This document shows positions 48,357 to 56,695 of a DNA stretch of 64,000 nucleotides, in pieces. How positions within the stretch are numbered: position 1 is the first letter of the stretch; every line of letters begins with the position of its first letter. Source of the stretch: DASRSS01 sp963799045 (GTDB lineage: Bacteria > Actinomycetota > Actinomycetes > Mycobacteriales > Jatrophihabitantaceae); contig CAWCVN010000005.1 in NCBI GenBank assembly GCA_963799045.1, positions 1 to 64,000 on the forward strand, read 5' to 3'. Below the pieces are notes generated by a model. It had not been told where the DNA came from. It made no database searches and saw nothing but the letters and a program-made list of their open reading frames with translations. The translations under genes were made by a program, and so were the position numbers.

Positions 48357-49072
48357 GAGGACGCCTCCGCGGCGAAGCCGAAGTAGGCGGCCTCGACCTC
48401 CTGGGCGCTGTGGTCCGACGGCCTCCCCGCCAGCGTCGTGCGCCCTTCGAGAAGGCACTGGAACCGGCTCGCGACCCGCAGCGCCTGTCCGACGTCCTGC
48501 TCCACAAGCAGCACCGAGATGCCGGCGGAGAGCAGGTCCGGCAGGACCCGGTAGATCTGCTGGACGATCACGGGTGCCAGGCCGAGCGAGATCTCGTCCA
48601 GCAGCAGCAAGCGCGGGTTGGCCACCAGCGCCCTGCAGACCGCGACCTGCTGCTGCTCACCGCCGGACAGGTGGCTGATGCGCTCGCGTCGCCGCTCGCG
48701 CATCCACGGGAACATCGCGAAGGCGGCATCGAGATCCCAACCGCCCGGGCGGCCGTTCGTCATGCCGACGCGGATGTTCTCCTCCAAGGTGAGCGATCGG
48801 AACAGCCGGCGCCCTTCGGGGACCATGACGATTCCGCTTCGCACGCGGGCGTGCGGCGTCATACCGGTCACGTCCGTGCCGTCGAATTCGATCCGCCCGC
48901 CGGCCGGATGCAGCCCGGCGACGGTGCGCAGCAACGTCGACTTTCCGGCGCCGTTCGCGCCGACGACCGCGAAGACCTCGCCGGGATACACCTCGAGGCT
49001 GACGTCGCGCAGCGCGACCAGCTGGCCGTGCCGGACGGTCAGGCCTTCCGCTCGTAACAGGGGTTCCGGCAT
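48353..49072 (-). CDS. livF: ABC transporter ATP-binding protein LivF
   Basis: 239 residues from ATG 49072 (TGATG with livG). Walker A VGANGAGKSTLLR, signature HLSGGEQQQVAV, Walker B LLLLDEISLGLAP and the LivF-typical VPEGRRLFRSLTLEENI are all present. It powers the LivHM channel. Confidence 0.92.
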   Translation of the reverse strand: MPEPLLRAEGLTVRHGQLVALRDVSLEVYPGEVFAVVGANGAGKSTLLRTVAGLHPAGGRIEFDGTDVTGMTPHARVRSGIVMVPEGRRLFRSLTLEENIRVGMTNGRPGGWDLDAAFAMFPWMRERRRERISHLSGGEQQQVAVCRALVANPRLLLLDEISLGLAPVIVQQIYRVLPDLLSAGISVLLVEQDVGQALRVASRFQCLLEGRTTLAGRPSDHSAQEVEAAYFGFAAEASS

Positions 49073-49833
49073 CACTGCTCGCGCGGGAACTCGTCGAGGT
49101 CGGCCACCGTCGAATCGGTGCCGAGGAACAGCTCCTTGACGTCCTGCCTGGCCAGCACCTCGCGTGGCGCGCCGTCCGCGACCAGCCATCCGGCCGCCAG
49201 ACAGACCAGCCGATCGACGGTGGACAGCAGCGCCCGGACCACGTGCTCGATCCATACCACCGTCACACCGCGCGCATTGATGCCGCGCACGATGGCGACG
49301 AGGTCGGCGACCTCCGGGTCGGTGAGCCCGCCGGCGACCTCGTCCAGCAACAGCAACTGCGGGCCGGTCGCGAGCGCGCGAGCTACCTCGAGCCGCTTGC
49401 GGGACAGCAGGCCGAGCCGTCCGGCCACGGTGTTCGCGAACTCCTCCAGACCGCTCTCCTCGATTGCGTCCATCGCACGGGAGACGGCGGCGGCCGCGCG
49501 CAACCCGCCGCCCTGCTGTGCCGCTACCAGCACGTTCTCGAACACGGTCATACCGGCAAACGGTCGCGGGACCTGATGGGTGCGTCCGATCCCGAGGCGG
49601 ACCCGCCGGGCGGTGTCCATCTGGGTGACCGACTGCCCGTCGACGCGAATCACGCCGGAATCCGGTCGGATGTCGCCGGAGATCATGCCGAAGAGGCTGG
49701 TCTTTCCCGCTCCGTTCGGGCCGACGACACCGAGCGTCGCACCCCGGTCGAGGGTCAACGACATACGGTCGGCGACGAGCACCTCACCGAATCGCTTGCT
49801 CACCGTGTCCAGTTCGAGCAGGGTCGTCGACAT
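49072..49833 (-). CDS. livG: ABC transporter ATP-binding protein LivG
   Basis: 253 residues from ATG 49833, which overlaps the binding-protein stop by one base. Walker A GPNGAGKTSLFGM, LivG-type Q-loop motif RTHQVPRPFAGMTVFENVL, signature LLSRKRLEVARAL (variant, Leu-Ser-Arg-Lys in place of LSGGQ) and Walker B LLLLDEVAGGLTD are seen. The variant signature is common among LivG relatives. Confidence 0.9.
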   Translation of the reverse strand: MSTTLLELDTVSKRFGEVLVADRMSLTLDRGATLGVVGPNGAGKTSLFGMISGDIRPDSGVIRVDGQSVTQMDTARRVRLGIGRTHQVPRPFAGMTVFENVLVAAQQGGGLRAAAAVSRAMDAIEESGLEEFANTVAGRLGLLSRKRLEVARALATGPQLLLLDEVAGGLTDPEVADLVAIVRGINARGVTVVWIEHVVRALLSTVDRLVCLAAGWLVADGAPREVLARQDVKELFLGTDSTVADLDEFPREQ

Positions 49834-51188
49834 CAGGCGTTGGTCGGCTCCAGCTTGGCCGCGATCGGCGCCTCCGGATTCGCGGAGTTGTCTACGACCT
49901 GCAGCTCGTACGGGAACTTGCCGGACCCCTTCTTCCACTGCACGCCGGCCGGCTTGACGATCGCGACACCGGGCACCGGGCCGGCGGTGAAGTCGAGCGT
50001 CCCGGACATGCCGCTGTACTTCATGCCGCGCAGCTGTGCCGCTACCTGGTCGTGGTTATGCGGGTCGTCGACACCCTTGAACGCGTTGTACGCCACCTCG
50101 AACAGCGAATAGCTGCTGCCGAGCGTCTGCAGCCATTGCTTGCCGGTCGACTGCGTGAAGGCCTGACCGAGGTCCTGGGCGGTCTGGCCGGTGAGCGAGC
50201 TCTTGTACGGCATCGTGGGCGTCCACCACGCGTCGGTTGCGATGTTGACGACCAGATCCCCGAGGGCGACGACGTCAGCGGGGAACAACAGCACCTTTGC
50301 CACCGTCGCCAGCTTCGGCCGGTAACCCTGCTGCGCGGCCTGCTTCCAGAAGACGTTGAAGTCGGGCGGGAGCGGGCCGTTGACGTAGATGTCGCACTTG
50401 TTGTTCTTGAACGTCGTGATCATCGACGTGTAGTCGGTCGTGCCGTCAGCGTAGGCACCGCCGTCGACGAGCTTGTACCCGGCGGGCTTCACCAGCGGCG
50501 GCCAGCCCTGACGGAACGCGTTGCCGTCCGCGTCGTTCGGGAACATGCCCGCGACGGTCTTGTCGTTCGGGATGCGGTTCCACATCGGGATAAAGCACTC
50601 GCCGAACTCCTTCACACCGAAGAAGAACATGGTCGTGTACTTGAACGAGTCGCCCTGCTTCGCACCGCGACCGAAGTACCACGACTCCCACGGCACAACC
50701 GTCGACACGCATGGCACATGCTGGGACTCACACACCGACGCGACCGGGTTGGTCACCTCCGGCGTCGACGTCACAAGGATCATGTCGGCCTTGTTCTGCG
50801 TGATCAGCTGCTTGGCCACCTGGGACGCGCGGTTGGTGGACGACTGACTGTCCGCGATGACGATCTCGATGTCGTAAGTCTTGCCACCCAGCTTGAGTCC
50901 CTTGCTGAACTGCTGGGTCTTGCGGATCTGGTCGACGATGAAGCGGTCAGCCACCGAGAAGCCGGCGAGGTCGCCGGTCAACGGCGTCACGAACCCGATC
51001 GTGATCTTGGAGCTGGAGTTCTTCGAGGTGCCCTTCAGCCCCGAGGAACAGGCCGCGAGCACCGAGCCGCCGGCGAGAGCCACCGCGCCCGCCCCCACCC
51101 CGCGCAGCACGCTGCGTCGCGAGATCTGAGCGTCGAGCAGCGGGGGTGTCACGTGGTCGTTCGACTCATCGGTGAAGCCGTCTGCCAT
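49833..51188 (-). CDS. livK: ABC transporter substrate-binding lipoprotein, Tat-type
   Basis: 451 residues from ATG 51188, with GGAG 8-10 bp upstream. A twin-arginine signal SRRSVLRGVGAGAVALAGG followed by lipobox LAAC (Cys near residue 48) means export folded, then lipid anchoring. The mature part starts ITIGFVTPLTGDLAGFSV, the Leu/amide-binding-protein fold; MILVTSTPEVTNPVASVCE and MFPNDADGNAFRQGW are further family blocks. It is the first gene of the transporter operon, and the upstream region has a promoter and the palindrome shared with the catabolic operon. An aromatic acid ligand is inferred. Confidence 0.9.
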   Translation of the reverse strand: MADGFTDESNDHVTPPLLDAQISRRSVLRGVGAGAVALAGGSVLAACSSGLKGTSKNSSSKITIGFVTPLTGDLAGFSVADRFIVDQIRKTQQFSKGLKLGGKTYDIEIVIADSQSSTNRASQVAKQLITQNKADMILVTSTPEVTNPVASVCESQHVPCVSTVVPWESWYFGRGAKQGDSFKYTTMFFFGVKEFGECFIPMWNRIPNDKTVAGMFPNDADGNAFRQGWPPLVKPAGYKLVDGGAYADGTTDYTSMITTFKNNKCDIYVNGPLPPDFNVFWKQAAQQGYRPKLATVAKVLLFPADVVALGDLVVNIATDAWWTPTMPYKSSLTGQTAQDLGQAFTQSTGKQWLQTLGSSYSLFEVAYNAFKGVDDPHNHDQVAAQLRGMKYSGMSGTLDFTAGPVPGVAIVKPAGVQWKKGSGKFPYELQVVDNSANPEAPIAAKLEPTNA

Positions 51189-51226
51189 GCCAGAGCTCCG
51201 TCTCGTGAGGGAAACCATGTCGCGTC

Positions 51227-51243
51227 TGTTCGCCATCCGAACA
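51227..51243. promoter_or_regulatory. Palindromic operator TGTTCG-N5-CGAACA (transporter side)
   Basis: A perfect 6-5-6 palindrome (spacer CCATC) lies 39 bp before the livK ATG and downstream of the probable promoter. The same arms with another spacer occur at 52224-52240. AGGTGT adjoins both copies. Probably the binding site of the IclR regulator encoded between them. Confidence 0.75.
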
Positions 51244-51264
51244 GGTGTCCGCAGTGATGGAGAC

Positions 51265-51293
51265 ACTGTTGACCCAGCTGAACGGGCTGTCAA
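51265..51293 (-). promoter_or_regulatory. Putative promoter of the transporter operon
   Basis: On the minus strand TTGACA (51293-51288) is a perfect -35 and AACAGT (51270-51265) a weak -10, with a 17-bp spacer. The operator palindrome starts about 21 bp downstream, consistent with a repressor blocking transcription. Confidence 0.45.
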
Positions 51294-51330
51294 GACACCG
51301 ACCGGTCACGAACCGGTGTCGGTGTCACGC

Positions 51331-52149
51331 TCAGCCCTGTTCGTCCGTACCGAGGAGGTGGGCGCTCACCGGCGCGGCCACGAGGTCTGCCTCGATCGCG
51401 TCCGCGGCGGCACGCAGCGGTGGGAGCAGCTCGCGTCGGGCCGTGTCGGAACTGCCACGTGAGGCGTGCATGGACACGTTCAGCGCCGCGACCACCTTGT
51501 CACGCACCCGCACCGGAACGGCGATCGAGCGCAGCCCGATCTCCAGTTCCTGGTCGACCAGCGCATACCCCTGCGCCGCGACCTTGGTCAGCGCAGAACG
51601 CAGCCGATCCGGCCGGACTATCGTCTTCGGCGTGAGCTCGGTGAACTCGACGTCGGCGAGGTAATCGTCCAACGCGGCGGGCCGCAGCCCGGCCAGCAGC
51701 ACGCGCCCCATGGAGGTCGCATAGGCGGGAAAGCGCGTCCCGACCGTGATGGCCACCGTCATGATCCGGTGCGTCGGGACGCGCGCGACGTAGGCGATTT
51801 CCCTGCCGTCGAGCACACACAGCGACGAAGACTCGTGCACCTGTCCCACCAGCGCCTCCATGTGCGGCAGCGCGACCTCGGGCAGACCGAGGCTCGACAG
51901 GTACGAGTAGCCGAGCTCGAGCACGCGGGGACGCAGCGCGAACAGCCGGCCGTCGGTACGCACGTAACCGAGGTCGACCAGCGTGAGCAGGAACCGTCGC
52001 GCGCCGGCGCGTGTCAGGCCGGTCAGTCGGGCGACGTCGCTGAGTGTGAGTTCCGGGTGCTCCCCGTCGAACGCGCGGATGACCGCCAACCCCCGCTCGA
52101 GCGACTGCACGAACTCGCTGTTGCGTACCGGCGCGGACGGGTCTGTCAT
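51331..52149 (-). CDS. IclR family regulator of the aromatic island
   Basis: 272 residues from ATG 52149. N-terminal winged HTH: LTLSDVARLTGLTRAGARRF, preceded by SLERGLAVIRAF. C-terminal effector domain with YVARVPTHRIMTVAITVGTR and FPAYATSMGRVLLAGL. The close relatives are PcaU/PcaR/PobR-type regulators of protocatechuate and 4-hydroxybenzoate genes. It lies between the divergent catabolic operon and the co-directional transporter operon, and palindromes are in front of both. It probably controls both with a pathway intermediate as effector. Confidence 0.88.
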   Translation of the reverse strand: MTDPSAPVRNSEFVQSLERGLAVIRAFDGEHPELTLSDVARLTGLTRAGARRFLLTLVDLGYVRTDGRLFALRPRVLELGYSYLSSLGLPEVALPHMEALVGQVHESSSLCVLDGREIAYVARVPTHRIMTVAITVGTRFPAYATSMGRVLLAGLRPAALDDYLADVEFTELTPKTIVRPDRLRSALTKVAAQGYALVDQELEIGLRSIAVPVRVRDKVVAALNVSMHASRGSSDTARRELLPPLRAAADAIEADLVAAPVSAHLLGTDEQG

Positions 52150-52177
52150 CGGCTTACCAGCTCTCGTGCGGGAGGTA

Positions 52178-52207
52178 TTGACGGTGCGCCCGGACAACGC
52201 CTAGCGT
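52178..52207 (+). promoter_or_regulatory. Putative promoter of the catabolic operon
   Basis: TTGACG (52178-52183) and TAGCGT (52202-52207) are separated by 18 bp on the plus strand, upstream of the operator at 52224-52240 and of the ATG at 52313. The -10 is weak. Confidence 0.35.
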
Positions 52208-52223
52208 TCATCACCAGAACAGG

Positions 52224-52240
52224 TGTTCGCTAGCCGAACA
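52224..52240. promoter_or_regulatory. Palindromic operator TGTTCG-N5-CGAACA (catabolic side)
   Basis: A perfect 6-5-6 palindrome (spacer CTAGC) in the gap between the IclR gene and the divergent aldehyde dehydrogenase gene, 73 bp before the latter's ATG. A second partial arm (AGAACAGGTG) lies at 52216-52225. Matches the site at 51227-51243. Confidence 0.75.
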
Positions 52241-52312
52241 TAGCCGGAGGCCCACACCCACGCAAGATGCCGCGCGACCGGGCGAGCGCATGAACACGGC
52301 AAGGAGACGACC

Positions 52313-53773
52313 ATGGCACTGATGGACACAGCTGTCTGGGACGGCCGGGTATTCACCGACGGCTGGCGCGAGGCTGCGGGCGGCACCCGGGCGGTGCTGG
52401 AACCGGCCACCGGCAAGCAGCTGGCGAGCATCGGCCTCGCCGACGCCACCGACGTGGCACGCGCGGCCGAGGCGGCCAAGAGCGCGCAGGCCGACTGGGC
52501 AGCGACCGGCTTCCAGGAGCGCGCCGCGATCCTGCGCCGCGCCGGCGAGATCATCGAGGCCAACGCCGAGGAGATCCACTGGTGGATCATCCGCGAGGCC
52601 GGCTCGGTGCTGCCCAAGGCGCAGCTCGAGACGCATGTCGCCGCGCAGGAGTGTTTCGAGGCGGCCGCGCTGCCGTCCCGGCCCTACGGTCGGGTACTGC
52701 CGAGCGAGCAGCCGCGCTTCAGCCTCGAGCGTCGCGTGCCCGCCGGTGTCGTCGGCGTGATCGCGCCGTTCAACGTCCCGCTGATCCTCAGCATCCGTTC
52801 GGTCGCGCCGGCACTGGCGCTGGGCAACAGCGTGGTGCTCAAGCCCGATCCACGTACCGCCGTCAGCGGCGGCGTGGTCCTCGCGCAGGTGTTCGCCGAG
52901 GCTGGCCTGCCGGACGGCGTCCTGCATGTGCTGCCCGGCGGCGCGGACACCGGAGCCGCACTCGTCGCCGATCCGAACGTGCGGGTCATCTCGTTCACCG
53001 GCTCGACCGCTGCCGGCCGCAAGGTCGGCGAGGCGGCAGCCCGCCACCTCAAGCGTGTCCACCTGGAACTCGGCGGCAACTCCGCCCTGATCGTCCTCGA
53101 CGACGCGGACCTGGACCTTGCGGTCGGAGCGGGCGCGTTCGGCTCGTTCCTGCACCAGGGGCAGATCTGTATGACGACCGGACGCCACCTGGTGCACGAG
53201 CGCCTGGCCGATGCCTACGTCGAGGCGCTCGCCGCCAAGGCCGACGCCATGCCTGTCGGTGATCCCACCACCGGCCAGGTGGCCATGGGGCCGATCATCG
53301 ACTCCTCCCAACGCGACAAGATCCATGAGCTGGTCACGGCAAGCGTCGACGCGGGAGGGAGACTCGCCGCGGGCGGCAGCTACGAGGACTTGTTCTACCG
53401 GCCGACCGTGTTGACGGATCTGACTCCCCGATCCCCCGCCGTCGCACAGGAGGTGTTCGGACCGGTCGCGCCGGTGCTGCGCTTCGGCAGCGTCGACGAG
53501 GCGATCGCGCTCGCCAACGACACCGAATACGGCCTCTCGCTGGGCATCCTCACCCGCGATCCGCTGCGCGGCCTCGACATCGCCGCACGGATACCGACCG
53601 GCATCGTGCACATCAACGACCAGACGGTCAGCGACGAGGCGGTGATCCCGTTCGGCGGCGTCGGCGCCTCCGGCACCGGTTCGCGATTCGGCGGCGCCGA
53701 CGCGAACGTCGAAGCCTTCACCGAGACGCAGTGGGTGACGATGCGCAGCGAGATCCCGGCATACCCGTTCTGA
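52313..53773 (+). CDS. Aromatic aldehyde dehydrogenase (benzaldehyde/vanillin type)
   Basis: 486 residues from ATG 52313 with AAGGAG upstream. ALDH motifs: VIAPFNVPLILSIRSVAPAL (Asn replaces Trp-Asn of common ALDHs, as in XylC/Vdh relatives), FTGSTAAGR, HLELGGNSALIVLDDADL and catalytic Cys in HQGQICMTTGRH near 283. It probably oxidises benzaldehyde, 4-hydroxybenzaldehyde or vanillin to the acid, feeding protocatechuate. First gene of a long operon that runs to pcaD-pcaC. Confidence 0.88.
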   Translation: MALMDTAVWDGRVFTDGWREAAGGTRAVLEPATGKQLASIGLADATDVARAAEAAKSAQADWAATGFQERAAILRRAGEIIEANAEEIHWWIIREAGSVLPKAQLETHVAAQECFEAAALPSRPYGRVLPSEQPRFSLERRVPAGVVGVIAPFNVPLILSIRSVAPALALGNSVVLKPDPRTAVSGGVVLAQVFAEAGLPDGVLHVLPGGADTGAALVADPNVRVISFTGSTAAGRKVGEAAARHLKRVHLELGGNSALIVLDDADLDLAVGAGAFGSFLHQGQICMTTGRHLVHERLADAYVEALAAKADAMPVGDPTTGQVAMGPIIDSSQRDKIHELVTASVDAGGRLAAGGSYEDLFYRPTVLTDLTPRSPAVAQEVFGPVAPVLRFGSVDEAIALANDTEYGLSLGILTRDPLRGLDIAARIPTGIVHINDQTVSDEAVIPFGGVGASGTGSRFGGADANVEAFTETQWVTMRSEIPAYPF

Positions 53774-53791
53774 GGCGAAGGAAGAGCACGA

Positions 53792-54622
53792 GTGGTCTCG
53801 TCGATGAGGACGCGCATCACCACTCTGCCCGAGGCGATCGCCGAACTGGTGCACGACGGCGACACCGTCGCGCTGGAGGGCTTCACGCACCTGATCCCGG
53901 TGGCGGCCGGGCAGGAGATCATCCGTCAGCGCCGCCGCGATCTCACGCTGGTGCGAATGACGCCGGACATCGTCTACGACCAGCTGATCGGCGCGGGATG
54001 CGCGCGCAAGCTGATCTTCTCCTGGGGTGGTAACCCGGGGGTGGGTTCGCTGCACCGCTTCCGTGACGCGATCGAGAACGCCTGGCCCGGCCCGCTGGAC
54101 ATCGAGGAGCACAGCCACGCAGGTATGGCCAACCGGTACGCCGCCGCCGCGTCCGGGCTACCCTTCGCGGTGCTGCGCGGCTACTCCGGTACCGACCTCG
54201 TGCATCACACTCCGAGCATCAAGACGATCACCTGCCCGTTCACCGGCGAGTCGCTCGCCGCGGTGTCCGCGCTGCAGATCGACACCACGATCATCCACGC
54301 ACAGCAGGCCGATCGCGCCGGGAACGTCCAGCTATGGGGCCTGGTCGGTATCCAGAAGGAGGCGGTGCTCGCCGCGCGCCGGGCACTGGTCACCGTCGAG
54401 GAGGTCGTGGACGAGCTCGAGGCCCGGCCGGGCGCGCTCGTGTTGCCGGCCTGGGCGGTGACCGCGGTCGCCGAGGTGCCCGGTGGCGCGCATCCGTCCT
54501 ACGCGCATGGCTACTCCGAGCGCGACAACACCTACTACCAGGACTGGGACGCGGTCAGCCGCGACCGGGAGCGCTTCGGTGAATGGTTGCGCTCGGAGGT
54601 ACTGGAGGCGAGCGGGACGTGA
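53792..54622 (+). CDS. pcaI: 3-oxoadipate CoA-transferase subunit A
   Basis: 276 residues from GTG 53792 (GAAGGAAG upstream; ATG 53804 also possible). The sequence matches the CatI type: VALEGFTHLIPVAAGQEIIR, RKLIFSWGGNPGVGSLHRFR, EHSHAGMANRYAAAASGLPF and HPSYAHGYSERDNTYYQDWD. With subunit B it transfers CoA from succinyl-CoA to 3-oxoadipate in the beta-ketoadipate pathway. Stop overlaps subunit B by GTGA. Confidence 0.88.
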   Translation: MVSSMRTRITTLPEAIAELVHDGDTVALEGFTHLIPVAAGQEIIRQRRRDLTLVRMTPDIVYDQLIGAGCARKLIFSWGGNPGVGSLHRFRDAIENAWPGPLDIEEHSHAGMANRYAAAASGLPFAVLRGYSGTDLVHHTPSIKTITCPFTGESLAAVSALQIDTTIIHAQQADRAGNVQLWGLVGIQKEAVLAARRALVTVEEVVDELEARPGALVLPAWAVTAVAEVPGGAHPSYAHGYSERDNTYYQDWDAVSRDRERFGEWLRSEVLEASGT

Positions 54623-55407
54623 ACGGTGCCGTCACCAGCGACGAGACGATGGTCGTTGCGGCCGCACGTGCGCTGCGCGACGGCGCGGTGTGCTTCGTCG
54701 GCATCGGCAAGCCCAGCACCGCCGCCAACCTCGCGCTGCGCACGCACGCACCGAACCTGGTCCTCATCTACGAGTCGGGCACCCTCGGCGCCAAGCCCGA
54801 CCGGCTGCCGCTGTCGATCGGGGACGGCGTGCTGGCCGATACCGCCGACGCGGTGATCGGCATTCCCGAGGTGTTCAACTACTGGTTGCAGGCTGGCCGC
54901 GTCGACGTCGGCTTTCTCGGCGGCGCCCAGCTGGACCGCTTCGCCAACATCAACACAACCGTGATCGGAGATTACGACCGCCCGACGGTCCGGCTGCCCG
55001 GTGCAGGCGGCGCCCCCGAGATCGCGGCGTCGTGCGGCGAGGTGCTGATCGTCATGCGCCAGAGCCGGCGCTCGTTCGTTGAACGGGTCGACTTCGTGAC
55101 CTCCTTCGGCTTCGGCCGCGGCGCCGGCGAGCGCGAGCGACTCGGGCTGCGCGGCCGAGGCCCGATCAAGGTCATCACCGACCTCGGCGTCCTCGAGCCG
55201 GACCCGGACACCTGCGAGCTCACGCTCACCGCCGTGCACCCGGGGGTGAACGCCGACCACGCGCGGGACGCGACCGGCTGGCCGCTGCGGGTGCGGGAGG
55301 ACCTCGCCGTTACCGAGCCGCCGAGCCAGCACGAGCTGACCGTGCTGCGCGCACTCCAGAACACCGCTCAACCCACACCCCCGCAGCCGCAAGGGAGCAC
55401 CGCATGA
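54619..55407 (+). CDS. pcaJ: 3-oxoadipate CoA-transferase subunit B
   Basis: 262 residues from GTG 54619. The catalytic Glu is probably Glu52 in LIYESGTLGAKP, as in the beta subunit of glutaconate-type CoA-transferases. VGIGKPSTAANLAL, GFLGGAQLDRFANINTT and IKVITDLGVLEPDPD are family blocks. The stop overlaps the ATG of pcaH (ATGA). pcaF (thiolase) is not next to it, unlike the usual actinobacterial pcaIJF order. Confidence 0.88.
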   Translation: MNGAVTSDETMVVAAARALRDGAVCFVGIGKPSTAANLALRTHAPNLVLIYESGTLGAKPDRLPLSIGDGVLADTADAVIGIPEVFNYWLQAGRVDVGFLGGAQLDRFANINTTVIGDYDRPTVRLPGAGGAPEIAASCGEVLIVMRQSRRSFVERVDFVTSFGFGRGAGERERLGLRGRGPIKVITDLGVLEPDPDTCELTLTAVHPGVNADHARDATGWPLRVREDLAVTEPPSQHELTVLRALQNTAQPTPPQPQGSTA

Positions 55408-56130
55408 GCTTCGTGTTGCCACCGGGATATCGCGCCGAGCCGAAAGGCACGCACCCGGAGTACGACTCCCCCGGCTACCGCAGTACGGAGCTGCGCCACC
55501 CCAAGCAGCCACTGCAACTGCTGCCGCAGCGGCTCACCGAGGTGACCGGCCCGCTGTTCGGCGAGGACCGGCTGCAGCCCGGGGACAACGACCTCACCCA
55601 GTACGACGGCGGCGAGGCGGTCGGGCAACGAATCAGTCGTCCACGGACGGATCCTCGACAGCGACGGTCGGCCCGTTCCGAACGCGTTGGTCGAGGTCTG
55701 GCAGGCGAACTCCGGCGGCCGGTACCGGCACGTCGGCGACCAGTGGCCCTCCCCGCTGGACCCGCACTTCGCCGGGTTCGGCCGCACCGTCACCGACGGA
55801 GACGGCCACTACACGTTCACCACGATCAAGCCCGGCGCCTACCCGTGGAAGAACCACCTCAACGCCTGGCGGCCGGCCCACATCCACTTCTCGCTGTTCG
55901 GGCGGGCGTTCGCCCAGCGCCTGGTCACGCAGATGTACTTCCCCGACGACCCGCTGTTCTTCCAGGACCCGATCTTCAACTCGGTGCCGGACGAGAAGGC
56001 GCGGGGGCGATTGATCTCCAGCTACGACCACGACGTGACCACCGACCACTGGGCGCTCGGGTTCAAGTTCGACCTCGTCCTGCGCGGGCGCGAGCAGACC
56101 CCGTTCGAAAGCGAGCCCGACGATGACTGA
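55404..56130 (+). pseudogene. pcaH: Protocatechuate 3,4-dioxygenase beta subunit, one frameshift
   Basis: ATG 55404. The N-terminus is normal (FVLPPGYRAEPKGTHPEYDS) up to GEAVGQRI. One extra A near 55635 shifts the frame, and the next frame continues VVHGRILDSDGRPVPNALVE, GGRYRHVGDQWPSPLDPHFA, AYPWKNHLNAWRPAHIHFSL and RLVTQMYFPDDPLF to the stop at 56130. The two iron-binding Tyr (in GGRYRH and AYPW) and two His (AHIHF) are kept. With PcaG it opens the protocatechuate ring. The break is probably a sequence error; if real, the pathway is dead. Confidence 0.82.
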
Positions 56131-56687
56131 GCTGCGGGTGCACACCGTCGCAGACCGTCGGGCCCTACCTGGCCCTGGTGCTGCCCTGGCCCGACGGCCC
56201 GGACATCGTGCCGGAGGGGATCACGGGCGCGATCACCATCGTCGGGCGGCTGCTCGACGGTGCCGGCGCGCCGATCCCGGACGGGCTGATCGAGACTTGG
56301 CAGGCCGATCCGCAAGGCCGCTTCGCGCACCCGGACGATCCGCGTGGCCCGGTCCGGCCGGGCTTTCGCGGCTTCGGGCGCTGCCCCACCGATGCCGACG
56401 GGCAGTTCCGGTTCCGCACCCTCAAACCCGGCCCGCTGCCGGCGGAGGGAGACGTGCGCGAAGCGCCGCACATCGACGTCTCGGTGTTCGCCCGCGGCCT
56501 GCTCAACCGGCTGGTCACCCGCATGTACTTCCCCGACGAGCAGGCGGCCAACGACGAGGATCCGCTGCTCGGCACGCTCGACCCCGAGCAGCGGGCGTTG
56601 CTGATGCTCCAGTCCGAACGCGAGGGCACGCTGCGCTTCGACATCCGGCTGCAGGGCGAACTCGAGACGCCGTTCTTCCGGCTCTGA
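56123..56687 (+). pseudogene. pcaG: Protocatechuate 3,4-dioxygenase alpha subunit, one frameshift
   Basis: ATG 56123 overlaps the pcaH stop by 8 bp. After TELRVHTV near 56150 one extra base (or two missing) moves the frame; the next frame gives QTVGPYLALVLPWPDGPDIV, LIETWQADPQGRFAH and APHIDVSVFARGLLNRL, ending LETPFFRL at 56687. The alpha subunit lacks the iron ligands, as normal. Restored length is about 187, as usual. Confidence 0.82.
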
Positions 56688-56695
56688 GGATATTG

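Noticed and set aside
55395..55415. Missing pcaF gene between pcaJ and pcaH
   Set aside because: The two genes overlap by 4 bp, so nothing is hidden there. The thiolase must be elsewhere in the genome.
55630..55640. Programmed ribosomal frameshift in pcaH
   Set aside because: No slippery heptamer or downstream structure is evident, and several unrelated genes nearby are broken the same way.
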